A stretch of DNA of 64,000 nucleotides from Sphingobacteriaceae bacterium (GCA_016709575.1 JADJMM010000008.1:124001-188000); one strand, 5' to 3'; shown: positions 50,185-59,465, counted from the first letter of the stretch. Notes: generated from the sequence alone by a model not told the origin. Translations and numbers: made by a program.

Positions 50185-51921
50185 ATGAATAAATCAAAAC
50201 CTTTATTTTTTGACAATCCCCGTACTTCTATCATTGTATTGGTGATACTTACCTATGTTGTTTATTTCAAAAGTTTTTTCTTCGAATTTTCGCCAATGGA
50301 TGAGGATTGGCTCATTCTCCGTGATCAGGCCTATCTTAGCAACTGGAGTAATATAATTGTTGCATTTCAGGATGCTATTCAGGGTTTGTATTATCGTCCA
50401 ATTCAAATTGTTTCTTATATAATCGATTATCATATTGGTAGGGATAATCCGTTTATTTATCACTTCAATAATGTGGCACTTCATGCTATTTCAGTTGTGA
50501 TGTTGTATAAACTCCTAAGCGAGTTTAATATTGCAAAGGAAAAATTATTTTTTTTAGCTGCCATCTTTGCTATTCATCCAATTGCATTGCAAGCAGTGGC
50601 TTGGGTTCCGGGCAGACATGATCTTTTACTTTGTTTATTTGCTATTTCCTCTTTTTATCATCTCATAAAATATATTAAAAAAGGTACTATTCTTAATGCG
50701 GTTTTACAGGTTGTGTTTTTTATGCTGGCCTTGTTTACTAAAGAGAATTCCATTTTTCTATTCCCTCTTTTTGTCTTTATATTTTTTATTTTCCCACCTG
50801 TTAACCGAAAAAGGATATCATTGTTAATTGGTATATGGGTATTGCAGCTATTAAGCTGGTACCTGATGTTAACGGCTGTTATAAATACAACTTTAACTGC
50901 AGGCACAGATTTTTTAACTACGCTTAAAAGTTTTTCTTATGCTATGTTAATGTTCATTGGAAAATCCTTTATACCTATTAATCAATCAGTGTCTCCTATA
51001 TATGATATTATAAGTGTAGTGGCAGGTATGTTAGTAATTCTTGTAATAGTTTTTGTGTTGTATAAATGGGGTGTTGGTAATAAAAAGATAGTTATTTTAG
51101 GTTTAGGAATTTATTTCGCATTATTGGCAGTAGCAGTATGGTTTGGTTCAACATTACCAACTGGCGAACATCTTGAGCATCGTGTCTACACATCAATGAT
51201 AGGTGTTATTCTTTTATTAAGTCAGTTTAAAATTAATTTCAATTTGAAACTGACAAGACAAATTTTTTCATTAATTATTCTTGCTCTCGCTATTAAAACG
51301 TTTGTGCGGTTGAATGTTTATAAGGACGGGATTTCTTATTTGAGTGAAGCAGTAAAGGATTGCCCTAAAAATTATTTTTACCATGCGCGTTTGGGCAATT
51401 TTTTATATGATGCAGGTCGGGTCCCCGAATCTTTGGAAAGTTACAACAAGGCAATTTCTTTATACAACAAAAAGCCACAGGTGTATAACGACCGCGCTAA
51501 TACTTATGTAACCTTAGGTAAAAAAGATGAAGCAATTGCCGATTACACAAAAGCCTACGAATTAGGAAAAAGTCCACAAGTATTAGTATACCGTTGTCTT
51601 GCCTATAAAAAATTTGGGGATTTTGAGAATGCCTTCAAAGACCTTACCATTTTAAGACAATGTTGTACGGAACTTATTCCCAAAGGAACAGAACAGGAGA
51701 TTCTCACAGGATTAATGGGCAGCAGGCTTACAGAATTAAATAAATTAATTGCCGCAGAGCCAAATAATGCCATTTTATACGTCAACAGAGCCAAATTTTA
51801 TGTGGATTCCCGAATGGGACGGGAAGCTTTGTCAGACCTTAAAAAAGCCTGTGAATTAGAACCAAATAACGAAACTTATAAGGGTTATTACAAGGAATTA
51901 AGTTCATCTTTTCCTCATTAA
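50185..51921 (+). CDS. TMTC-like multi-membrane protein with C-terminal TPR
   Basis: A 578-residue protein. The N-terminal 390 residues have about ten membrane helices and the pattern of TMTC or dolichyl-phosphate mannosyltransferase-like proteins. Short motifs include YYRPIQIVSYIIDYHI and HFNNVALHAISVVMLYKLL, and an Asp-Glu pair (MDEDW, residues 38-42) lies in the first extracytoplasmic loop. The C-terminal part has about three TPR units (about 400-570), as in TMTC proteins. It may transfer sugars to proteins, but no donor or acceptor can be named. A TAAATTTG box at 50151-50158 lies upstream. Confidence 0.75.
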   Translation: MNKSKPLFFDNPRTSIIVLVILTYVVYFKSFFFEFSPMDEDWLILRDQAYLSNWSNIIVAFQDAIQGLYYRPIQIVSYIIDYHIGRDNPFIYHFNNVALHAISVVMLYKLLSEFNIAKEKLFFLAAIFAIHPIALQAVAWVPGRHDLLLCLFAISSFYHLIKYIKKGTILNAVLQVVFFMLALFTKENSIFLFPLFVFIFFIFPPVNRKRISLLIGIWVLQLLSWYLMLTAVINTTLTAGTDFLTTLKSFSYAMLMFIGKSFIPINQSVSPIYDIISVVAGMLVILVIVFVLYKWGVGNKKIVILGLGIYFALLAVAVWFGSTLPTGEHLEHRVYTSMIGVILLLSQFKINFNLKLTRQIFSLIILALAIKTFVRLNVYKDGISYLSEAVKDCPKNYFYHARLGNFLYDAGRVPESLESYNKAISLYNKKPQVYNDRANTYVTLGKKDEAIADYTKAYELGKSPQVLVYRCLAYKKFGDFENAFKDLTILRQCCTELIPKGTEQEILTGLMGSRLTELNKLIAAEPNNAILYVNRAKFYVDSRMGREALSDLKKACELEPNNETYKGYYKELSSSFPH

Positions 51922-51976
51922 TTTATAGCGAAAAATAGCATAAAAATCCTAAATTTGTCTCCTTAGGATTTATACC

Positions 51977-53313
51977 ATGTTTGATAATTTAAGTGATAAA
52001 CTCGACTGCGCCTTTAAGGTTTTAAAAGGTCACGGAAAGATTACAGAAATTAACGTTGCTGAAACGTTGAAAGAAGTTCGTAAAGCATTACTCGATGCCG
52101 ACGTTAACTTTAAAGTTGCAAAGCAATTTACGGATACCATTAAAGAAAAAGCGCTTGGACAAAACGTATTAACTTCAGTTTCTCCGGGGCAACTCTTAAT
52201 TAAAATTACGCACGACGAATTGACTGCCTTAATGGGTGGTCAGAAAGAAGATATTTTCTTAGGCGGTAATCCAACCATTATTTTAATGAGTGGGTTGCAA
52301 GGTTCAGGTAAAACAACATTCACAGGGAAACTCGCTAATTATTTAAAAACTAAAAAAGGAAAAAATCCTTTAATGGTGGCGTGCGACGTTTACCGTCCCG
52401 CTGCGATTGATCAGTTACATGTTTTAGGAGAGCAAATTGGAGTGGATGTATTCTCGAATAGAGAAGAAAAAGTCCAATTAAAATTGCTGAAGCTGCTATT
52501 AAACAGGCAAAGAAAACGGAAACAGTGTTATCTTAATTGATACCGCCGGTCGTTTAGCAATTGATGAGATGATGATGAATGAAATTTCGGACTTGAAAAA
52601 AAGCAATCAAGCCTAACGAAATTTTATTTGTAGTAGATGCAATGACAGGGCAAGATGCAGTTAACACTGCAAAAGCCTTCAATGATAAATTGGATTTCGA
52701 CGGTGTTATCTTAACCAAATTAGATGGTGATACACGCGGTGGAGCTGCTCTTTCCATTAAATCTGTAGTAAACAAACCCATTAAATTTATTGGTACCGGC
52801 GAGAAAATGGAAGCGCTAGATGTGTTCTATCCTGAACGTATGAGTGATCGTATTTTAGGGATGGGTGACGTTGTTACTTTAGTTGAGCGTGCACAAGAAC
52901 AATATAACGAAGAAGAAGCAAGAAAGTTATCGAAGAAGATTGCGAATAATAAATTTGATTTGAATGATTTTTTAAATCAGCTGCAGCAAATTAAAAAGAT
53001 GGGTAATATCAAAGATTTAGTGGGAATGATTCCGGGTGTTGGTAAAGCAATTAAAGATGCAGATATAAAAGATGATGCTTTCAAACACATTGAAGCAATT
53101 ATTTATTCGATGACACCGGTTGAACGCAGCAAGCCTGAAGTTATCAATGGCGCTCGTCGTCAACGTATAGCTAAGGGTTGTGGATTAAATATTACTGAAG
53201 TAAATAAATTATTAAAGCAGTTTGAAGATACCCGCAAAATGATGCGCATGATGAACGATAAAAACGCCATGGCAAAAATGATGCGTAACATGCCGAAAAT
53301 GCCTGGACAATAA
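51977..53313 (+). CDS. ffh: signal recognition particle protein Ffh, three frameshifts
   Basis: Ffh binds signal peptides of nascent membrane proteins and targets them through FtsY. The N domain (1-90) is followed by the GTPase domain with GSGKTTF (P-loop) and DVYRPAAIDQLH, then the Met-rich M domain ending MMRNMPKMPGQ. One-base errors near 52472, 52520 and 52605 break the frame. Correcting them gives EEKSPIKIAEAAIKQAKKTENSVILIDTAG and LKKAIKPNEILFVVDAMTGQ. Open stretches are 51977-52540 and 52642-53313. The full length of about 445 residues is normal. The stop overlaps the folD start (TAATG). A TAAATTTG box lies at 51950-51957. Confidence 0.95.
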
Positions 53314-54194
53314 TGGAATTAATCGACGGAAAAAAAATATCATTACAAATGCAGGAAGAAATTGCTGCAGAAGTAAAAGCCTTCACTTCTAACGGAGGAA
53401 AAACACCTCATTTAGCCGCCATTTTGGTAGGTGATGATCCGGCTTCTCAAGCTTATGTGGGTTCTAAAGTTAAGACTTGCGAAAAAGTTGGTTTCAAATC
53501 GACACTCGTAAAATTTCCGGCAACGATTACTGAACAGGAATTATTAAATAAGTTAGAAGACTTAAATAACGATAAAGATATTGACGGTTATATTGTTCAA
53601 TTGCCTTTACCAAAACATATTTCAGAGCATAAGATTATTGAAGCTGTGAAACCAAGTAAAGATGTGGATGGTTTTCATCCGATAAATGTTGGTCGTTTGG
53701 TTTTAGATTTACCGACTTGCGTTAGTGCCACACCTTACGGAATCACTCAATTATTAGAGCGTTACAATATTGAAACTTCAGGAAAAAATTGCGTGGTGAT
53801 TGGAAGAAGTCATATTGTAGGTTCGCCCATGAGTATTTTAATGGCGAAGAATACAAAATTCGCGAATTGCACTGTTACACTTTGTCATAGCAGAACAAAA
53901 GATTTAAAAGCACATTGTCTGAATGCAGATATTATCATTGCAGCGATTGGTAAACCAAATTTTGTGACTGCAGACATGGTAAAACAAGGTTGTGTAATTA
54001 TTGATGTTGGTATTAACCGTGTTGATGATGCATCTCTTCCTAAAGGCTATAAATTAGTTGGTGATGTTGATTTTGATAATTGTGCTCCCAAATGTTCTTA
54101 CATAACTCCTGTTCCAGGTGGAGTAGGACCAATGACTATTGCTTCTCTCTTAAAAAACACTTTGCTTGCCGCGAAGAAGGAGATTTATAAGTAA
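53313..54194 (+). CDS. folD: methylenetetrahydrofolate dehydrogenase/cyclohydrolase FolD
   Basis: FolD interconverts 5,10-methylene-, methenyl- and 10-formyl-tetrahydrofolate with NADP. The 293 residues carry the substrate motif AYVGSKVKTCEKVG (about 46-59, with catalytic Lys), the VQLPLPKHI segment near 100, and the NADP site VVIGRSHIVGSPMSILM (about 165-180). The final PVPGGVGPMTIASLLKNT is typical. It overlaps ffh by one base (TAATG), so the two are translationally coupled. It is intact. Confidence 0.95.
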   Translation: MELIDGKKISLQMQEEIAAEVKAFTSNGGKTPHLAAILVGDDPASQAYVGSKVKTCEKVGFKSTLVKFPATITEQELLNKLEDLNNDKDIDGYIVQLPLPKHISEHKIIEAVKPSKDVDGFHPINVGRLVLDLPTCVSATPYGITQLLERYNIETSGKNCVVIGRSHIVGSPMSILMAKNTKFANCTVTLCHSRTKDLKAHCLNADIIIAAIGKPNFVTADMVKQGCVIIDVGINRVDDASLPKGYKLVGDVDFDNCAPKCSYITPVPGGVGPMTIASLLKNTLLAAKKEIYK

Positions 54195-54226
54195 ATTTTT
54201 GCGTCTCTGCGTCTTTGCGAGAAAAA

Positions 54227-55468
54227 TTACTGATCAATATAACTCACTGTCTCAACAGCCGATTTTGATTTAGGTTTCCAACCCGGCATCTTTAGTAGAA
54301 TTTTTTCTAATTCCTTTTTACAACCTGTACAATTATCAAAAGTGGTTAAGAATTTCACAGCTGTTACAGTTCCTTTTTCGTTAATAGTTAATTCTGCTTT
54401 AAATGCTTTTACATTTGTTTTAAGCATTTCGCTTTTATTAATTTCTACTTTCAAATAATCTTGCGGTTTATAATAAGCGTGATTACCGTATTCTACATTA
54501 TGTAAATAACCACTTTCATCACGTTTTGGTTCAGCGGCGGCAACACCACCAACTACAGTTTGCTGACTAACATTAACAGGGACGTTCACAATACTTTCAT
54601 CTTTTGCGGCAATGTCATCGCTAGCTAAAGCTTCACTGTTCTTTGCTTTTTCTTTTTTTGGAGCTGCGCGTTTTTTTACACCACTTTCTTTTTGGCCTTC
54701 AGCTTGTTTATTAGCATCTGAATTATTTTTCGAAAGACTAATTTTCTCATTTGATTCTTCTTCTCTATCGCTTGATTTCAAATCTTCTAAAACAATAGGA
54801 GAAGAAGGAGATGTGCTAATTCCTGCTGGTGGGCCACTTGTAGTTTTTGTTTCAGGTTGTTGTTTAAAATCTTTTTCACCTTCACTATCTGCAATAGATT
54901 GTCCGGCTTTTGTTTCTTTAACTACTCTGCGAGATGTTAATCCATCATCTTTATCTGATTCTGTTTTTGCACGTCGATCTAATTCCGAAATATCTTTTCC
55001 GCCACCTGTTGCCGCTTTTTCTGCTAAAGCATCAGTAGTACTAATTGTATTTAATTCTCCACCTTTTCCTTCTGCTTTTGGTTCTTCTTCGGCAGGAGCA
55101 AGGTCGCTTGGTTTGGCCACTTCATTGGTAATTTGCTCGGTAGTAGGCGCACTTTCCATAGCCATTTCTTTTTTGTCGCCCATTATATTCATAAAGAAGA
55201 TGCTTAAGCCAACTACCAAAACCAATCCGGCAGCCATACTTAAATACATTAGTTCTTTTTTATTCCCGCCTTCTTTATTTAAATATTTCTCGTCAATTTT
55301 TTTATTTAAAGAGTCAGTCAAATTTTTAGCCAATTCAACATTCTCCAAACTATCAAAACCTTCCAGTGCTTCTTTTTCAAAGTCATCCAGTCCGCTCGAA
55401 TCGTTGGTTTCAAGTCGCTTTAATAGCTCGTCACTATTCGGGGTATGTTTATTAAGCCCTTTGGCCAT
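54227..55468 (-). CDS. membrane partner of the ECF sigma factor, with TonB-C-like end
   Basis: A 413-residue protein. A cytoplasmic helical part (1-70) is followed by one membrane helix (about 73-93). A long charged, low-complexity extracytoplasmic stretch (about 100-320, Lys/Glu/Ser/Pro) follows, then a compact C-terminal domain (about 330-413). That domain has KAELTINEKGTVTAVKFL and LLKMPGWKPKSK, which resembles TonB C-terminal domains, plus a CTGC motif. Its start overlaps the sigma gene end by 17 bases, so it is probably the cognate anti-sigma factor; the N-terminal part would bind the sigma factor. No standard anti-sigma motif is obvious, so this is inference. Confidence 0.7.
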   Translation of the reverse strand: MAKGLNKHTPNSDELLKRLETNDSSGLDDFEKEALEGFDSLENVELAKNLTDSLNKKIDEKYLNKEGGNKKELMYLSMAAGLVLVVGLSIFFMNIMGDKKEMAMESAPTTEQITNEVAKPSDLAPAEEEPKAEGKGGELNTISTTDALAEKAATGGGKDISELDRRAKTESDKDDGLTSRRVVKETKAGQSIADSEGEKDFKQQPETKTTSGPPAGISTSPSSPIVLEDLKSSDREEESNEKISLSKNNSDANKQAEGQKESGVKKRAAPKKEKAKNSEALASDDIAAKDESIVNVPVNVSQQTVVGGVAAAEPKRDESGYLHNVEYGNHAYYKPQDYLKVEINKSEMLKTNVKAFKAELTINEKGTVTAVKFLTTFDNCTGCKKELEKILLKMPGWKPKSKSAVETVSYIDQ

Positions 55469-56048
55469 TTTGTAGTTCCTCTATTTTTAATTTCAAGTTC
55501 CGTTTTCCGTTTTGGATATAACTCTTTACTGCATTTGTATCGTAACCTGTTATATCTACTATTTCGTTGTACGATTTGTTTTTATAATAAAACAATATCA
55601 CACATTGTTTCTGTTCTTTACTCAAACTGCTTAATGCTGTTTCTAATTGCAAAATAGCATTTTCCTTTTCGTCTGCTTTTGTATTTAGATGATAATCTTG
55701 CTCGGAATCCATAAAAACAACATTACTATCCTGAAATTCAATGTCTTTCTTTAACTGTACCGACTTCTTTCTAAGCTCCATTAAACACATATTTTTTGAA
55801 TAGGTGTAAAGCCAGCTCTTAAAAAATTCGATTTTATGTTTTTTAAGGTCGACGGTCAGTTTTTCGAAAATTTGCATTACCACATCCTGGGCATCATCTT
55901 CATTTTTGAGGTACTTAATACATAAACCTAAAACCAGGTGGGAATAACGCTTAAAAAGAAGGCCTAAAAATACCGAATCCCCATTCTCAGAATAACGGCT
56001 AATGAGCTCGTTATCAGTGAGGTTATTATATTCGGCATTGTACAGCAT
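55452..56048 (-). CDS. ECF-type RNA polymerase sigma factor
   Basis: A 198-residue sigma-70 family factor. Region 2 covers about residues 25-95 (LVLGLCIKYLKNEDDAQDVVMQIFEKL and WLYTYSKNMCLMELRK). Region 4 covers about 135-185 (LSKEQKQCVILFYYKNKSYNEIVDITGYDTNAVKSYI). It is followed directly by the membrane protein gene, overlapping by 17 bases. Its start is about 135 bases from the divergent YfiR-type start. Its regulon is not in view. Confidence 0.9.
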   Translation of the reverse strand: MLYNAEYNNLTDNELISRYSENGDSVFLGLLFKRYSHLVLGLCIKYLKNEDDAQDVVMQIFEKLTVDLKKHKIEFFKSWLYTYSKNMCLMELRKKSVQLKKDIEFQDSNVVFMDSEQDYHLNTKADEKENAILQLETALSSLSKEQKQCVILFYYKNKSYNEIVDITGYDTNAVKSYIQNGKRNLKLKIEELQNGQRA

Positions 56049-56111
56049 TTAGACCTAAAATTAGGCATTTTATGAACAAATTAACATATCTAACGGTTAA
56101 TTATTATTAAA

Positions 56112-56142
56112 TTGGATACACCATAGGCAAATGTTATATTTG
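56112..56142 (+). promoter_or_regulatory. Bacteroidota sigma-A type promoter of the YfiR-TPR-SpoIIE operon
   Basis: TTG at 56112-56114, a 20-base spacer and TATATTTG at 56135-56142 fit the -33/-7 consensus. Because an ATG at 56131 lies inside this box, the real start of the first gene must be downstream, at the TTG at 56182. Confidence 0.6.
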
Positions 56143-56181
56143 TTGGTTATTGTGGCCCGAATTTTGCCACTGATATTGTAT

Positions 56182-56706
56182 TTGAAACGCCTTTTAAAAT
56201 ATTTAGTAGTTATCGTTGTTATTACGAGCAGTTTTGGCTTTGTCCAAACCTTCGATACTAATGCTAAAATTAAAGCTGTATTCCTTTACAATTTTACCCG
56301 TTATTTCGAATGGCCGAGTGCTAAAAAAACAGGCAATTTTATTATTCATGTTGTTGGTAAGAATGAAGCTTTAATGAAAGAGCTTACCAAAATGGCTGAG
56401 AGTAAAACGGTAGGTAATCAAAAAATGGAAGTGGTAAACACACCGGCTTTCGATCCTAAAGCAAAACCTCACATGTTATTTTTATTACCTGATGTAAGTA
56501 AATCGTTAGCCGATGCTACTTCAAAATTAAAAGGTAAAGGCGCATTAATTATTGCCGAAAATGCAGGTGCTGCAAAAGGTGGCGCGGCTATCAACTTTGT
56601 AGTTATTGAGAATAAACAAAAATTTGAATATAGTAAGAACAGTGCGGTAAAAGCCGGACTAAAAACGAGTGAGGATTTTAAAGCTTTAGCAATTGCAATA
56701 GATTAA
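56182..56706 (+). CDS. YfiR/DUF4154-like periplasmic protein
   Basis: I place the start at the TTG at 56182. It gives 174 residues with a clean signal peptide (MKRLLKYLVVIVVITSSFGFVQ). The alternative ATG at 56131 overlaps the promoter. The mature part begins KIKAVFLYNFTRYFEWPSAK, a close fit to the YfiR family opening, and continues with IIAENAGAAKGGAAINFV. YfiR proteins are periplasmic repressors of membrane diguanylate cyclases in other bacteria. No cyclase is present here, so its partner may be the HAMP protein two genes downstream. The TPR gene follows with a one-base gap. Confidence 0.8.
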   Translation: MKRLLKYLVVIVVITSSFGFVQTFDTNAKIKAVFLYNFTRYFEWPSAKKTGNFIIHVVGKNEALMKELTKMAESKTVGNQKMEVVNTPAFDPKAKPHMLFLLPDVSKSLADATSKLKGKGALIIAENAGAAKGGAAINFVVIENKQKFEYSKNSAVKAGLKTSEDFKALAIAID

Positions 56707-56707
56707 A

Positions 56708-57598
56708 ATGCGTAATAGAAACGTAACATATTTGTTAGTCGCAATAAGCATCATGCTTAGCACGGTTTCGTTTGCTCAAATTGAGAAATTAGAGCGCGTA
56801 ATGGAGTGCATAAAAGTAAAAGATGTGAATTGTGCGAAGAGTGCTGTCGACTCAGCATTCATGTCTGCTGAAGTTCGCAAAGATGCTCAGGCTTGGTACT
56901 ATCGTGCATTTGTATATTATGAGTTGGCTAAGAAAGAAAAATTCAATTTAAATTCAGCTAACCGCGATACATCTATTAACTCTATCCGTATTTCAAATTC
57001 ATTAAAACCTGAACAAACAGTAATTGATGCGAACAAACAAATTTTAAAGAAACATTCAGAAACATACCACAACATGTGTGTGAAATATTTATACGATTCG
57101 TTAAACTACGAGAAGAGTAATATCGCGTACAAGAAACACAAAGAGTATTACATGCAAGTGGATTCAGTATTTGATTTCAGAGTTAAGGATATTGAATATT
57201 ACTCAGGCGTAGGTTCACATTATTCCGATTTATTTAATAATGCCGGCAATAAAGCTGAGTACGGTGAGATTGGTAAATTAGCTTTAATGAAAGTATTAGA
57301 GTTAGATCCTAAAAACGTTAGCGCAACATTTAACTTAGGTATCATTTACTATAACCAAGGGGTTAACTTAATTAACTCGATGGATTTAGATACACCTCTC
57401 GATAAATTAGAAGTGATTCAGGATAACTCCACAAAATTATTTAAACAGTCATTACCATTCATGAGTAAAGTATATCAGCTCGATCCTAAAAACGTAAAAG
57501 CATTAGAAGGCTTACGTCAAATTTACCAGGCATTAAACGACACCGAAAAATCGCTTGAGTTTAACAAGAAATTAGAAGACGCTAAAAAAGGTAATTAG
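56708..57598 (+). CDS. TPR-containing secreted protein
   Basis: A 296-residue protein with a signal peptide (residues 1-23, ending SFA) and TPR-like helices throughout (about 25-290). The strongest pattern is at the end (DPKNVSATFNLGIIYYNQG and DPKNVKALEGLRQIYQAL). It begins one base after the YfiR stop and ends 15 bases before the SpoIIE gene, so it belongs to the same operon. It is likely a scaffold in the periplasm. Its partner is unknown. Confidence 0.8.
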   Translation: MRNRNVTYLLVAISIMLSTVSFAQIEKLERVMECIKVKDVNCAKSAVDSAFMSAEVRKDAQAWYYRAFVYYELAKKEKFNLNSANRDTSINSIRISNSLKPEQTVIDANKQILKKHSETYHNMCVKYLYDSLNYEKSNIAYKKHKEYYMQVDSVFDFRVKDIEYYSGVGSHYSDLFNNAGNKAEYGEIGKLALMKVLELDPKNVSATFNLGIIYYNQGVNLINSMDLDTPLDKLEVIQDNSTKLFKQSLPFMSKVYQLDPKNVKALEGLRQIYQALNDTEKSLEFNKKLEDAKKGN

Positions 57599-57613
57599 TA
57601 GGATTAAAAGAGT

Positions 57614-59395
57614 ATGGCAATCAGATTCACTATTGGAAGACGAATTGGTACAGGTTTCAGCACCTTAATTGGGTTGACGATTGTAGCATTTGTATTAACG
57701 CTTTCCACTGTTTCTGAAAGTAAAAAGAAAACAGAAGAGGTGGTAGATCAGGTGGCGCCGAGTGTGGCTGCATTGAAAGAGTACAACTTTTTATTACAAC
57801 GCTCTCAAACCTTAATTTCTAAATGGTATTACAGTAAAAACGTAAACGATAATGGTCGCGAAGAATTATTAAAATTAATTCAAACCGATTATCCTGCGAA
57901 ATGTAAAGATATCCGTGAATTATCGAAGAGTTGGAAAAGCAATGATGAATTAAAAGCCTGGAAATTTATCGTTAGAAAAACGGATGAATTGTTCATGATT
58001 TATCAGCAAGAAATCATGACACCCCTTAATTCCTTAGAATCTTACGAAGACGTATCGATTTACTTTCTTGCCAAAGATGCTTTAGATAATTCGGAAGAAA
58101 GTTTAAAAAGTATTTATGCTCACCTTGGAAAATTAATTGATTCGAAACAAAAGACTGCTGAAACTGTTCGTGATGAAATGTTCTCATCATTTAATTTCCT
58201 TGAGCGTTTTGTAAAGTATTTAGGAATTATTCTTGTGGTTGGAGGTATTTTTGTAGCCTTCTTCACAGTGCGTTCTATTGTTAATCCGGTACAGCAACTG
58301 AAGAAAATGTTATTATCGATGGGCTTAGGAATTCTTCCTAAAGAACGTATCGATTACCGTACAGATGAAATTGGTGAGATGGGTGGAGCTTTAAATAGCT
58401 TAATTGAGTCGATGGAAAGCACAACTGAATTCGCTAAACAAACGGGTTCAGGTAATTTCGACGCGTCGTACAAACCTTTAAGCGATCATGATAGTCTTGG
58501 ATTAGCATTAGTAAAAATGCGTGACGACTTAGCCGAGAACGAACGTTTCCTCGAGCAAAAAGTTGTTGAGCGTACAGAAGAAGTTGTTCGTCAGAAAGAA
58601 GAAATTCAAAACAAAAACGGCGAGTTAGAAATTCTTTACAAGCAAGTAACAGATAGTATTCATTATGCAAAACGTATTCAGGAAGCTATTTTACCGCCGC
58701 CTGCGTTGTTCGATCAATTATTGCCAAATTCATTCGTATTATATAAACCAAAAGATATTGTTAGTGGTGATTTTTATTGGTTAGATAAAAAAGGAGACAG
58801 CGTTTATTTCGCAGCGGTAGATTGTACCGGTCACGGTGTACCCGGTGCGTTTATGAGTATTGTAGGGTCAAATTTATTGAAGGATGCGGTGAACAATACA
58901 GATTTGTATGCGCCTGCTGAAATCATGGATAAATTAAACGAAGGTGTAGCTTCAACATTACACGTTGGTATTACTGAAAAGCAAACCAAAGACGGAATGG
59001 ACATGACCCTTTGTGCTTTGGATTTAAAAAAATTAAAATTACAATTTGCAGCAGCGTTTAATCCATTGTACATCATTCGTGACGGAGAATTGATACAACA
59101 TAAAGCAGACAAATTCCCTGTTGGAGCTTTTATTGGTGAAACCAGAAAGTTTACGAATAACACCATCGAGCTTAAAAAAGGCGATATGGTTTATATTTTC
59201 TCTGACGGATATGCCGATCAGTTTGGCGGACCAAAAGGAAAGAAATTCATGGCAGGAAACTTCCGAAACTTATTGTTAGATGCAAGTAAATTACCTGCTA
59301 ATGAGCAACGTCATAAGTTAAATGAAACGATTGAAAGCTGGAGAGGCGGATTAGAGCAGGTAGATGATATATTGATTATTGGTATTAAAATATAA
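57614..59395 (+). CDS. membrane sensor protein with HAMP and SpoIIE-type PP2C phosphatase
   Basis: A 593-residue protein: membrane helix 1 (about 17-33), an extracytoplasmic four-helix sensor (about 38-200), membrane helix 2 (202-219), HAMP (about 220-275), a coiled coil (about 305-355) and a SpoIIE/PP2C domain (about 365-593). Metal-binding Asp residues lie in AVDCTGHGVPGAF (D403) and SDGYADQFGG. Such phosphatases dephosphorylate anti-anti-sigma (STAS) proteins in partner-switching systems. No STAS or anti-sigma kinase is in the window. With YfiR and the TPR protein upstream, it probably senses an envelope signal. It is intact. Confidence 0.88.
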   Translation: MAIRFTIGRRIGTGFSTLIGLTIVAFVLTLSTVSESKKKTEEVVDQVAPSVAALKEYNFLLQRSQTLISKWYYSKNVNDNGREELLKLIQTDYPAKCKDIRELSKSWKSNDELKAWKFIVRKTDELFMIYQQEIMTPLNSLESYEDVSIYFLAKDALDNSEESLKSIYAHLGKLIDSKQKTAETVRDEMFSSFNFLERFVKYLGIILVVGGIFVAFFTVRSIVNPVQQLKKMLLSMGLGILPKERIDYRTDEIGEMGGALNSLIESMESTTEFAKQTGSGNFDASYKPLSDHDSLGLALVKMRDDLAENERFLEQKVVERTEEVVRQKEEIQNKNGELEILYKQVTDSIHYAKRIQEAILPPPALFDQLLPNSFVLYKPKDIVSGDFYWLDKKGDSVYFAAVDCTGHGVPGAFMSIVGSNLLKDAVNNTDLYAPAEIMDKLNEGVASTLHVGITEKQTKDGMDMTLCALDLKKLKLQFAAAFNPLYIIRDGELIQHKADKFPVGAFIGETRKFTNNTIELKKGDMVYIFSDGYADQFGGPKGKKFMAGNFRNLLLDASKLPANEQRHKLNETIESWRGGLEQVDDILIIGIKI

Positions 59396-59414
59396 TTAAC
59401 CTGTCGTAAATAAA

Positions 59415-59444
59415 TTGAATAAGAGTAAATAAAGTTTATTTTTG
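59415..59444 (+). promoter_or_regulatory. Bacteroidota sigma-A type promoter for the E2 gene
   Basis: TTG at 59415-59417, a 19-base spacer and TATTTTTG at 59437-59444 match the consensus exactly in spacing. The box ends 21 bases before the ATG at 59466. Confidence 0.6.
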
Positions 59445-59465
59445 CGACGATAGAAAAAAATTAAA

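Noticed and set aside
52472..52610. Possible programmed frameshift in ffh
   Set aside because: Three separate one-base shifts in both directions within 140 bases have no slippery-site and stimulator pattern. They match the error type seen across the window.
54612..55475. Long plus-strand open frame (287 codons) opposite the ECF partner gene
   Set aside because: It is the mirror of a low-complexity Lys/Glu/Ser-rich gene, which gives a Ser/Phe-rich reverse frame. It has no start context or family pattern, while the minus gene has a clear operon with the sigma factor.
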